Positions 31,406 to 38,212 of a stretch of 38,212 nt of DNA are shown here, one piece after another. The position numbers and the translations under genes are program-made. Within the stretch, counting starts at the first letter, position 1. The number at the start of each line of letters is the position of its first letter. Under the pieces are notes generated by a model, which made no database searches, was not told the DNA's origin, and was given only the letters and a program-made list of their open reading frames with translations. Origin of the DNA: Bacteroidales bacterium (lineage in GTDB: Bacteria > Bacteroidota > Bacteroidia > Bacteroidales > UBA1715); contig JAKSTZ010000020.1 of the NCBI GenBank assembly GCA_024402335.1, forward strand, positions 1 through 38,212, read 5' to 3'.

Positions 31406-33034
31406 TTATTTGCTTGGCACATACAAAGTCGCTTTTCTTGTGAAAGTCTTTTTGTCGTATTCAATAATATATGCCGATGTATTGATATGCGCACCCGCTT
31501 CTTTCTTTGCGAATGAATATATTTCTATTAATCCGTTTGGCTCTTCGTTGTTTTCTAAGTTGTTGAGTATGTTTTTGTTGGTACTTAGTAATTTACCGAA
31601 ATATAACATTTGGTCAAATCCTTGAAAACTGAATTTCGATGGCTCGGAATTATATGTATCTCTGTATAGTGTTATGAATGAATTTACTCGTGGAGATTTG
31701 TAGTTTATTTCGCCATACGATACGAGTTTAAAGTGTAAGTCATATAAGAAATCTAACTCAATGTTTTCGTAACGTTCCCATTGTGGTAAGCCCCATAATT
31801 CTATGTTATGTGTTTTTGAAGATTGGAAAAGTTTCGTTACGATATTGTTAGCAAAGGCTTGTTGTTTTGAAAGAACTACAATAATGGTTTTTTCTTTTTT
31901 TGCCAATGCTTTGTCTATTCCTTGATTGCCAACGGTAGGATAGTAAAGTTCTTCCGTGGTGATTCTTTTTGCATTTAATTGCTCTTTAAATTCTGTAAAT
32001 GCACCTTTACATTGTTGTAAAGTTTTCTTTTCGTTTTCAGAATTGTACACTATACATACGTGGCAGTTTTCGTTGTTTGAAACAATATTGTCCACCATTG
32101 CTCTAAAGCGGTAGTATTGTGGTGTGTTTATTTGTATTACGTACGGATTCGTTGTATTTACATTTTCCGATGATAAAGGATAGACGATAGGAATAGAATG
32201 TCTTTTGGCAAAACTTGCGGCGCCTGGGAATGTTTTTTGGAAAACTGGTCCGATGATTAAGTCGTTTGTAGTCTTTATTTTATTGATGTTTGTACTAGCA
32301 GAGTCAGAGTTGGATTCTATAACTTCAAGGTTTACAGAAATACCTAATTTCTTTAATGAATCAAGTGCTAATAATGCGCCTTCGTAGTATTCAATAAATT
32401 GCAAACTACCTTCGTAAATCATATTTTTTTGCGAAACGGTTCCGTCTGCAACTGATTGCTTGTTAAGGAAAAATGGTAATAGAAGTGTCATTCTGATTGC
32501 TTCTTTGCTTACCACTGTTTCACTTTGTGTTTCTTGTGTTGTAGTTTGCGTTGTACTACCACCAATAGTCGTTGTTTGTATAGATTCACGTGGAATCAAT
32601 AATTTTTGACGTATAGAAAGGCTTTGGTTGGAATACAATTCTTGGTTGGCGGACATTATTTCACCTGCTGTAGTTTGATAGTTTCTGGCTAAAGCATAGA
32701 TAGTTTCGCCTGGTTGTACAAAATGGATGATATATGCTCTTCCGTCTTTTGTAGTGTCTTTGTCCGTATAAAGTTCAATGTCGGCGTTTTCTTCTGTGGC
32801 AGGAATTAATATCTTTTGTCCGACACTGAGTGCTTTTAAATTATTGTTACTGATTTGGATATCATCTATTGATACGCCGTAAAGTTTACTAAGCCCATAA
32901 AAAGTTTCTCGTATTCGAACAGTATGGACGTAATATGTTTTAGAGTTAATGACTTCTTTTTCTGTACTTCTTGTTTGTGCAAATGCTATACACGAAATAC
33001 ATGTAAGTATGATGGAAAGTAATGAGCGAATCAT
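31406..33034 (-). CDS. LysM / periplasmic-binding-fold protein
   Basis: A 542-aa exported protein. The chosen start MIRSLLSIILTCISCIAFAQ gives a clean signal peptide. The in-frame ATG at 33106 lies upstream of the promoter box at 33054-33061 and is rejected. Two LysM domains follow: YYVHTVRIRETFYGLSKLYG to QKILIP, and IIHFVQPGETIYALARNYQ to QKLLIP. A Thr/Gln linker leads to a type 1 periplasmic-binding fold (IRMTLLLPFFLN, DLIIGPVFQKTFPGAASFAKRHSIPIVYPLSS). LysM binds peptidoglycan glycans. The same domain pairing resembles LpoA-type wall-synthesis regulators and branched-chain amino-acid receptors, but no ABC transporter is adjacent. A wall-bound sensor or scaffold is my inference. It is the first gene of the six-gene minus unit. 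Confidence 0.88.
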   Translation of the reverse strand: MIRSLLSIILTCISCIAFAQTRSTEKEVINSKTYYVHTVRIRETFYGLSKLYGVSIDDIQISNNNLKALSVGQKILIPATEENADIELYTDKDTTKDGRAYIIHFVQPGETIYALARNYQTTAGEIMSANQELYSNQSLSIRQKLLIPRESIQTTTIGGSTTQTTTQETQSETVVSKEAIRMTLLLPFFLNKQSVADGTVSQKNMIYEGSLQFIEYYEGALLALDSLKKLGISVNLEVIESNSDSASTNINKIKTTNDLIIGPVFQKTFPGAASFAKRHSIPIVYPLSSENVNTTNPYVIQINTPQYYRFRAMVDNIVSNNENCHVCIVYNSENEKKTLQQCKGAFTEFKEQLNAKRITTEELYYPTVGNQGIDKALAKKEKTIIVVLSKQQAFANNIVTKLFQSSKTHNIELWGLPQWERYENIELDFLYDLHFKLVSYGEINYKSPRVNSFITLYRDTYNSEPSKFSFQGFDQMLYFGKLLSTNKNILNNLENNEEPNGLIEIYSFAKKEAGAHINTSAYIIEYDKKTFTRKATLYVPSK

Positions 33035-33053
33035 ATATTTGTTTTTTACTCTA

Positions 33054-33061
33054 CAAACATA
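33054..33061 (-). promoter_or_regulatory. -7 promoter box of the LysM-led six-gene unit
   Basis: The minus strand reads TATGTTTG, a full match to TAnnTTTG, 19 bases before the ATG at 33034. It decides the start of the LysM gene and separates this unit from the methyltransferase gene just upstream. Confidence 0.65.
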
Positions 33062-33109
33062 CAAAAAATGCAGTAAGAATAGGGAGGTGGAGATAACTAT
33101 TTTCAAAAG

Positions 33110-33832
33110 TTATTCACATACGAGTGTAAGCTTTGCAAGATAGTCGTAATGGTCTCCTTCAACTATTTGTTCGCATTTGAAGCCGTGTGCTTCTGCTATG
33201 GTTTGTATAGTTGCAAAATCAACATATAGCCATGGAAATGGATTACATCGAATTCTGCGATATCGCATTTTAAACATGATTTCTCCATAATACGGACCGT
33301 TTAGATTTATGTCGCAACTACCATCTTCATTCATGAAAAGATAAATTAGATCGGAAGAGTCGAATAAAATCTGACCGTTTGGCGCTAATAATTTTTTGCA
33401 ATGTTTCAAATAGTTTGGAATACCGTCTATTGTACCACAAATTCCAATGCCATTCATTAGAAATAGGATAGTGTCGTATTTGCCAGTATGGTCATAAAAG
33501 TCAACTAATTGAACATTTTTAACTCCTCGTTCTTTCATAATCTCGACAGAAAGTTGTGAGTTGTCGATGGCGGTAACGGCTTTCCCTTGTTCTTGTAGAT
33601 ATAAAGAATGGGCTCCGGCAGCGGCTCCTACGTCAAGTATGTTGCCTTTTGCTAATGCGAGTGCTTGTTGTTCAATTGGTGGCATTTCATTCCATGTACG
33701 GAATAAATATGGAATTGGAAATTCGTCTTCTGTTGTATATTGTGTACAATTCAGCAATTTTGCGGTCTTTCTTTTGTTGTAGAAATCGCTTATTGCTTGT
33801 CCCATAGGATCCAGTTCTGGTGGAATTATCAT
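33110..33832 (-). CDS. Class I SAM-dependent methyltransferase
   Basis: A 240-aa cytoplasmic protein. SAM-binding motif I is NILDVGAAAGAHSLYL (about 64-79), motif II AVTAIDNSQLS, and the post-motif region YDTILFLMNGIGICGTIDGIPNYL. Motif III is LLAPNGQILFDSSD, and the end HYDYLAKLTLV is typical of small-molecule methyltransferases. The N-terminal MIIPPELDPMGQAISDFY is a lid helix. The GAAAGAHS loop departs slightly from GxGxG but keeps the fold. The substrate is unknown. It lies 21 bases after the M28 peptidase gene and is probably the last gene of the BrkB-M28-methyltransferase unit. Confidence 0.9.
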   Translation of the reverse strand: MIIPPELDPMGQAISDFYNKRKTAKLLNCTQYTTEDEFPIPYLFRTWNEMPPIEQQALALAKGNILDVGAAAGAHSLYLQEQGKAVTAIDNSQLSVEIMKERGVKNVQLVDFYDHTGKYDTILFLMNGIGICGTIDGIPNYLKHCKKLLAPNGQILFDSSDLIYLFMNEDGSCDINLNGPYYGEIMFKMRYRRIRCNPFPWLYVDFATIQTIAEAHGFKCEQIVEGDHYDYLAKLTLVCE

Positions 33833-33853
33833 AGTGTAAAAGTTTATTTGGTA

Positions 33854-35158
33854 TTAATTTTCAAGAGCTTTGATGAATTCTGTTACGAGGTTAAAGTATT
33901 CGTTGAATTTTGTCAAAGGTAATTGTTCTGCACTGTCGTATATGTCATGGTATGCAGTTGTTCCGCCTTTCGTGTAAATGTAGAAGCTTGGCACGCCTTT
34001 TTTGTAGAAAGGGCAGTGGTCGCTATTACAAGCTTCTCCGCGTACTTGTATATTTTTGAAAAACGACTGTTTTTCGTTGATCTTTTGTAGAATCTCAAAT
34101 TCTTTGGAGAAAATTTTCCCGTTAACAACGCAAATACCGTCTTCTCCAGTTCCTACAAGGTCTATGTTTACGAGAAATGCAATGTCTTCTAGTTCAATAG
34201 GAAAGTCTGCGACTGACTCTTTTGAACCTTTCATTCCGAGTTCTTCGCCACACAAGGCGACGAAAATAATGTCTTGTTCCGGTTGGTTTTCGCTATAGTG
34301 TTTTGCAAGGGTTAATAACATTGCCATTCCGCTTGCGTTGTCGTTGGCTCCTGGAAATATTGTCTTTTGTCCAGTCATGCCAATATGGTCATAATGTGCG
34401 GTGAATACTATGGCTTTTTTTGTGCTGTCTTTTCCTGGCACATATCCGTAGATGTTTTTTGCGGTAATAGTGTCTAATTTTTGAGTTACAGCAAAATTGA
34501 TAGTTTTTGGCTTGTTTTTGATTGCTTGTTTCGATACGATAAAATATGGAGTGTTTCCACTGACTCCTGCGATATTTTGGGTTAGTTTTTCATTCGTAAG
34601 TTTTACTATCGCACCAATGGAATATAGTCCACTCCATACTAAATCTATCGAAATCCAATCGTTTATTTTGTCTTTTTGTTTCTTTGTTAATGTACTGTCG
34701 GTTTCGTCAAAAATCAGACAAATTTTTGCATATTTTGTTTTGTATTTTTCTTTAAGCTCTTTGATGTTTGAATCGTTGCAAATGCTTTGCAAGTCATTAT
34801 TGCTGAAAGGTATACATTTTAATGAACCAATTCCTCCAGCACTGATAGCATCTATTAAAAAGTCTTTTCCTGGTGTTAGTTCTACGTTGTCGATATAGAG
34901 AGAAAGTTGATCGGGAAATGTATTTACAGTATAGGTGACATCTTGTGTGTAACCATCAAAATAATCGAATGGTTGTATTCCGTAATTTTTGAAACATGAA
35001 ATTATATATTTTTCTGCGATTTGAATGCCATTATTTACATATCCGCGGCCATACATTTCTGGTGAAGCAAGTTTTTGTACGTGCTTTTTTCCTTCTTGTT
35101 GTTGTGCAAACAAGTTGACAGAAATGAAGATAGCTATTATGTAAATCAATCGTTTCAT
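33854..35158 (-). CDS. M28-family zinc aminopeptidase
   Basis: A 434-aa exported di-zinc peptidase. The signal peptide is MKRLIYIIAIFISVNLFA. The metal ligands appear in the family order: VFTAHYDHIG (about residue 250), FPGANDNASGMAM, ALCGEELGMKGS (Glu base and ligand), VNIDLVGTGED, and TAYHDIYDSAEQL near the end. A PA-type insert precedes the catalytic domain. It removes N-terminal residues from peptides in the periplasm or outside. The start overlaps the BrkB stop by one base (TAATG), so the two are coupled. It is the second exported aminopeptidase in the window, after the M1 enzyme. Confidence 0.94.
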   Translation of the reverse strand: MKRLIYIIAIFISVNLFAQQQEGKKHVQKLASPEMYGRGYVNNGIQIAEKYIISCFKNYGIQPFDYFDGYTQDVTYTVNTFPDQLSLYIDNVELTPGKDFLIDAISAGGIGSLKCIPFSNNDLQSICNDSNIKELKEKYKTKYAKICLIFDETDSTLTKKQKDKINDWISIDLVWSGLYSIGAIVKLTNEKLTQNIAGVSGNTPYFIVSKQAIKNKPKTINFAVTQKLDTITAKNIYGYVPGKDSTKKAIVFTAHYDHIGMTGQKTIFPGANDNASGMAMLLTLAKHYSENQPEQDIIFVALCGEELGMKGSKESVADFPIELEDIAFLVNIDLVGTGEDGICVVNGKIFSKEFEILQKINEKQSFFKNIQVRGEACNSDHCPFYKKGVPSFYIYTKGGTTAYHDIYDSAEQLPLTKFNEYFNLVTEFIKALEN

Positions 35159-36480
35159 TAAATATCTAGAATTTTCTTGTTGTTAGGATATTCGTATGTG
35201 TCAAGAATTTCGGAAATTTTATGGAATGTTTTGTTGTCTTTGAATTCTAACGTGTTTATTCCTGATGCTTGCATTTTCTTTATGCAAGATGTAATGTCCA
35301 TGTTATCTATACAGATAGCTGGGGCATAGGCGAATGTCTTTTCGTCGTTGGTTTTTACTTCTTGTACTAAACGTGCATCTACTAATGTAGTAAGTATGAC
35401 CTTTGTGATTCTATGTGGCAGATCAATGTTTTCGCTGATTTCCAATGAAGTTTGTGGTGGTAATTCTTTTTTAAATCGCATCGTGATGTCGTGCAATATC
35501 ATTAATGCAAGTTTTACTTTTAAAGAATAGCTTAGTTGGGAAACTTCTAGCTCGTATTCGAAGTTTTTCACATTTTGTATCGAGTATGAAATTCCAGCAC
35601 CGACAAGTATAATTGTCCATGATGTTTGCATCCATGCTAAAAATAACGGAATGGCGGCAAAACTACCGTAAATCGCATTGTAGTTAGAAACTCCAATTTG
35701 GAATTTTATGTAGAAATATTGGACAACTTGGAAAACAACACCAGCTATAATGCCGCTGATAAATGCTGATTTGAATTGCACTTTTGTATTTGGCATTACT
35801 AAGTAAATAATAGCGAAAGCAAACCAGAGCAAACTGTATGGAATTAAATTTAGTCCAAATGAAACAAGTCCGTTAAATCTGTTGATCCATGCGATGGATT
35901 TTGCCCATTCTGTTATTAAATCTGTGATATAAGATGTTGTACTATAGGAAATTATTAAACAAATAGGAGCTAATAACATTATGGTAAGATAGTCGCTTAA
36001 TTTTCTTGTAATAGAACGTTGCTTGTTTACCGACCATATTTCGTTAAAAGCACTTTCTATATTTCCCATAACTTTTATGACAGACCAAAGCAAAAGAATT
36101 ATACCGATACCGGCAACTAATCCTCCTTGGGTTTTGGCCAACATGGAATTGCTGAATTCTAATATCATATCAACTATATCTTGTTTGTCGGCAAACATTT
36201 CTATGAGATATTCTTCCATGTTTTTGTCGAATCCAAATCCTTTGGCTATACCAAATGCCATTGCGGCCAATGGAACTATTGCTAATATGGTGTAATAGGT
36301 TAGTGCTGATGCTTTTTCCAGGCATCGTTTTTGTACAAATCCTTTACACGACAGAATAACTATTTGTAACAGGCGGAGAAGTTTGAAGTTTCGTGATGAC
36401 ACTTTTTTCTTATTTATACTCCAAACATCTATAGTGATGAAATGTATTACTTTTGCTATAATATTCTGTTTCTGTTCCAT
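35158..36480 (-). CDS. YihY/BrkB-family inner-membrane protein with C-terminal helical domain
   Basis: A 440-aa protein. Residues about 40-310 carry the YihY/BrkB domain with six membrane helices: ASALTYYTILAIVPLAAMAFGIAKGFG, then IILLLWSVIKVMGNIESAFNEIWSV, and IYGSFAAIPLFLAWMQTSW in two halves. The last 130 residues are soluble and include a winged-helix-like part (LPHRITKVILTTLVDARLVQEV) of a type common in the Bacteroidota members. The function of the family is not settled. Once thought to be RNase BN, it is now treated as an envelope protein or transporter. It has a full -7 box 20 bases upstream and leads the BrkB-M28-methyltransferase unit. Confidence 0.92.
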   Translation of the reverse strand: MEQKQNIIAKVIHFITIDVWSINKKKVSSRNFKLLRLLQIVILSCKGFVQKRCLEKASALTYYTILAIVPLAAMAFGIAKGFGFDKNMEEYLIEMFADKQDIVDMILEFSNSMLAKTQGGLVAGIGIILLLWSVIKVMGNIESAFNEIWSVNKQRSITRKLSDYLTIMLLAPICLIISYSTTSYITDLITEWAKSIAWINRFNGLVSFGLNLIPYSLLWFAFAIIYLVMPNTKVQFKSAFISGIIAGVVFQVVQYFYIKFQIGVSNYNAIYGSFAAIPLFLAWMQTSWTIILVGAGISYSIQNVKNFEYELEVSQLSYSLKVKLALMILHDITMRFKKELPPQTSLEISENIDLPHRITKVILTTLVDARLVQEVKTNDEKTFAYAPAICIDNMDITSCIKKMQASGINTLEFKDNKTFHKISEILDTYEYPNNKKILDI

Positions 36481-36499
36481 ACCGAAAAAGTCTTACGGG

Positions 36500-36507
36500 C
36501 AAATATA
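36500..36507 (-). promoter_or_regulatory. -7 promoter box of the BrkB unit
   Basis: The minus strand reads TATATTTG, a full match to TAnnTTTG, 20 bases before the ATG at 36480. No TTTG lies at the ideal -33 spacing. Confidence 0.6.
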
Positions 36508-36569
36508 AGAATAAAAAAAAGCGATAAAGATTTCGTTTGCTATTTTGTGGAAATAAAATGTTTTTTTTG

Positions 36570-36577
36570 TATTTTTA
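36570..36577 (+). promoter_or_regulatory. Candidate -7 box of the small lipoprotein gene
   Basis: TATTTTTA is one mismatch from TAnnTTTG, 26 bases before the ATG at 36604. TTTG at 36544-36547 lies 22 bases upstream, three more than the usual 19. Confidence 0.4.
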
Positions 36578-36603
36578 CTCAATAAAATTAATTTGTAATT
36601 ATT

Positions 36604-37113
36604 ATGAAAAAGTTTATTTGTTCTGTTAGTACTTTACTTGTTTCTTCTTTTCTGTTTTTCGGTTGTGGAAATGAAGATGATGATGTAAGAAATCATTTTT
36701 GTGGAAAATATACTGGTGAATATACATTTGCACAGGAAATCAATAATAAATACGCTTCACAAACAAATGAAGCAACTATGGTTGTTAAGAAAAATGAAGG
36801 AAAGAAATTTTCTGTGGTGGTATATGATAGTTTTAATAAACAAGTGATTTTTTCTACCGAAGGTATGAATGTTATCAGCACTGAATATGGTGATGCTTAT
36901 TGCGGAACCATAACTGCTGGAGTGTCGGAAGATGAGGATGGCGTTGCTATAAAAACAGAAGGTGTTGCTGTTTCTGCCGATGGAAAATATTCTTGTACAA
37001 TTGCGCCAAATGCTGATGGAAAGTTGGTACTAAGTTTTTGTAAACAACAATCGTATGTAAGTCATGGTTTGGATGTCGTGAAAACGTACACGTTTGATGG
37101 CGTGAGAAAATAA
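36604..37113 (+). CDS. Small lipoprotein, unknown function
   Basis: A 169-aa protein with a type II signal peptide whose lipobox FFGC|GNEDDD places the lipidated Cys near residue 20. The acidic run after it is the kind of signal linked to surface export of Bacteroidetes lipoproteins. The mature part is beta-rich (HFCGKYTGEYTF, ATMVVKKNEGKKFSVVVYD, then KLVLSFCKQQSY), consistent with a small lipocalin- or calycin-like barrel. It has no recognised domain. It stands alone between divergent BrkB and convergent GH9, with its own candidate promoter and a shared terminator. Confidence 0.82.
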   Translation: MKKFICSVSTLLVSSFLFFGCGNEDDDVRNHFCGKYTGEYTFAQEINNKYASQTNEATMVVKKNEGKKFSVVVYDSFNKQVIFSTEGMNVISTEYGDAYCGTITAGVSEDEDGVAIKTEGVAVSADGKYSCTIAPNADGKLVLSFCKQQSYVSHGLDVVKTYTFDGVRK

Positions 37114-37130
37114 TTTACCGTTTGTTATAT

Positions 37131-37171
37131 AAAAAGAAAAGTCCAACCGATTGGCTGGACTTTTCTTTTTT
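37131..37171. terminator. Bidirectional terminator between the lipoprotein and GH9 genes
   Basis: A perfect 15-bp stem, AAAAAGAAAAGTCCA (37131-37145) with TGGACTTTTCTTTTT (37156-37170). The A-rich arm gives a T run on the minus strand and the T-rich arm one on the plus strand, so it serves both convergent genes. Confidence 0.9.
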
Positions 37172-37185
37172 GTGGTTGTCAATTT

Positions 37186-38212
37186 CTATTTAATGTTTTC
37201 AACCATGCCGGCAAGTAATGCCAATGGCGCATTCCAGTTTATGGCAATCTCATTAGTTGAGAAGCTACAGATTTTGTCTAAATAACAAGCTGCCGGTGCC
37301 TTTGATGGATATGTGTTTCCGCCGCAATCTCGTAATATTATATTTGTCGCTCCGCCGGCAAGATAACCAGGTATCGGTTCTTCTATACCGTCTGATGTAC
37401 AACGGCGGTCGTGGAAGTGTCGTGGGTATTTCGAACCAAATCCGGAAACAAAACAGTAGTTTGTAGGATTACAGCCTAATAAATAATTCCAAGAAGCAAG
37501 CATGGCTTCACTGTATTTTTTGTCTCCGTAAACTTTGTATGCAAGTCCGAGTAGTGCACCAGCTTCGGCTATTACGCCATTGCTTCCCCAATTAAATTTG
37601 TTAATAGGAACACGATTTGCCGATTGCTCATAAATATTGTATGTATTTGCTATCAGTTTGCTAAATGCTTCTTTTGCTCCGAATTCTTCTCCTTGTTGTG
37701 GAAGTTTGTCGGCATGTGCCATAAGGGACATGAGTCCGAGAGTGTTTACCGATCCCCATTCTGGAACAGCAAAATCCATGTAAAAATTAAGCTCTTTATA
37801 GTAGTTTTTTTCTCCTGTCGTTATGAATAATTCCGCAGCTGCCCAGAAAAACTCATCGCCGACGTAATTGTCTTTGTAATTACCGGTATGTACGTCCGAA
37901 GGGTTTTCGTAATATATTTCTGGATTCTTCTTCGCCCAGTTCCAAGCGCGTTTTGCTGCTTGTAATGCTTTGTCGGCGATACCAGGGAAATTTTGTTCGT
38001 ATTTTTTGAAAATACGTGAAGACATAGCCATCATTGCGGCAAAATCCAAAGCCGATGCTGTCGATTTTCCAATCATATATCGGTCAAGTTTGTCTTCGTG
38101 TGGCATTATCATGCTACAGAATCGGAGAGAAGACAATTTTGTATAGACTCCGCCATCTTCATCCTGCATCGCGAAAAGCCAATCCAATTCCCATTTCATT
38201 TCGTTAAGAATG
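37186..38212 (-). CDS. Family 9 glycoside hydrolase (endoglucanase type), 5' end outside window
   Basis: The C-terminal 342 residues of a GH9 (alpha/alpha)6-barrel enzyme, which hydrolyses beta-1,4-glucan or related plant or hemicellulose chains with inversion. Reading continues in frame to the window edge (ILNE before the first Met at 38199), so that Met is internal. Recognisable family parts are ELDWLFAMQDEDGGVYTKL, YVGDEFFWAAAELF, WNYLLGCNPTNYCFVSGFG and PRHFHDRR (conserved His). The C-terminal FSTNEIAINWNAPLALLAG contains the catalytic acid Glu. The N-terminal Ig-like domain, signal peptide and DAGD nucleophile region lie outside. A saccharolytic gut or rumen lifestyle is consistent with it. 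Confidence 0.93.
   Translation of the reverse strand, partial: ILNEMKWELDWLFAMQDEDGGVYTKLSSLRFCSMIMPHEDKLDRYMIGKSTASALDFAAMMAMSSRIFKKYEQNFPGIADKALQAAKRAWNWAKKNPEIYYENPSDVHTGNYKDNYVGDEFFWAAAELFITTGEKNYYKELNFYMDFAVPEWGSVNTLGLMSLMAHADKLPQQGEEFGAKEAFSKLIANTYNIYEQSANRVPINKFNWGSNGVIAEAGALLGLAYKVYGDKKYSEAMLASWNYLLGCNPTNYCFVSGFGSKYPRHFHDRRCTSDGIEEPIPGYLAGGATNIILRDCGGNTYPSKAPAACYLDKICSFSTNEIAINWNAPLALLAGMVENIK

Noticed and set aside
33035..33106. Upstream ATG of the LysM gene
   Set aside because: It lies before the -7 box at 33054-33061 and would bury the signal peptide.

Overview
The window looks like chromosome of an AT-rich member of the Bacteroidota, most likely Bacteroidales. The evidence is: -7 promoter boxes of the Bacteroidota type (TAnnTTTG) in front of several genes; few Shine-Dalgarno sequences; a BACON-domain lipoprotein; type IX secretion (T9SS) envelope proteins (PorP/SprF, a PorE-like OmpA protein and a PKD protein with a type-B C-terminal sorting domain); and a DnaE with the charged coiled insertion in its PHP domain that I know from Bacteroides.

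Layout. Positions 1-2620 are accessory in character: an (AC)14 microsatellite, a terminator, a small P-loop protein, and a BACON/FISUMP-like lipoprotein whose last 50 codons look like the variable region of a diversity-generating retroelement (DGR) target. A gene-free stretch with two inverted GC-rich hairpins follows. Positions 2532-3435 hold an apparent insertion: a 52-aa small protein overlapping a GNAT acetyltransferase, flanked by 80-bp direct repeats (77/80 identical). One repeat carries a duplicated 3' end of the neighbouring DUF58 gene. Positions 3406-8662 (minus) are dnaE-trxA-DUF58. Positions 8947-12595 (plus) are an outer-membrane-like protein, an M1 aminopeptidase and an aminotransferase. 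An 88-aa orphan, folC, tRNA-Val(TAC), a second aminotransferase and asnB follow, with a family-2 glycosyltransferase converging on asnB.

Positions 18683-27176 (plus) form a tight five-gene unit: PKD/type-B-CTD protein, PorE-like TPR/propeller/OmpA protein, PorP/SprF, a SET-domain methyltransferase and recR. The first three match the set reported to form a peptidoglycan-anchored surface complex in Porphyromonas gingivalis. Positions 27178-33034 (minus) form a six-gene unit: LysM/periplasmic-binding lipid- or wall-associated protein, DUF2156 protein, GNAT, sugar O-acetyltransferase, MATE transporter, cytidylate-kinase-like protein. BrkB-M28 peptidase-methyltransferase (minus), a small lipoprotein (plus) and a GH9 glycanase cut by the window edge complete the window.

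The main candidates for something new are the DGR-like hypervariable lipoprotein end without a visible reverse transcriptase, the repeat-flanked small-ORF/GNAT pair (possible toxin-antitoxin module), and the SET methyltransferase inside a T9SS surface operon. No searches were run; every family call is from reading motifs.
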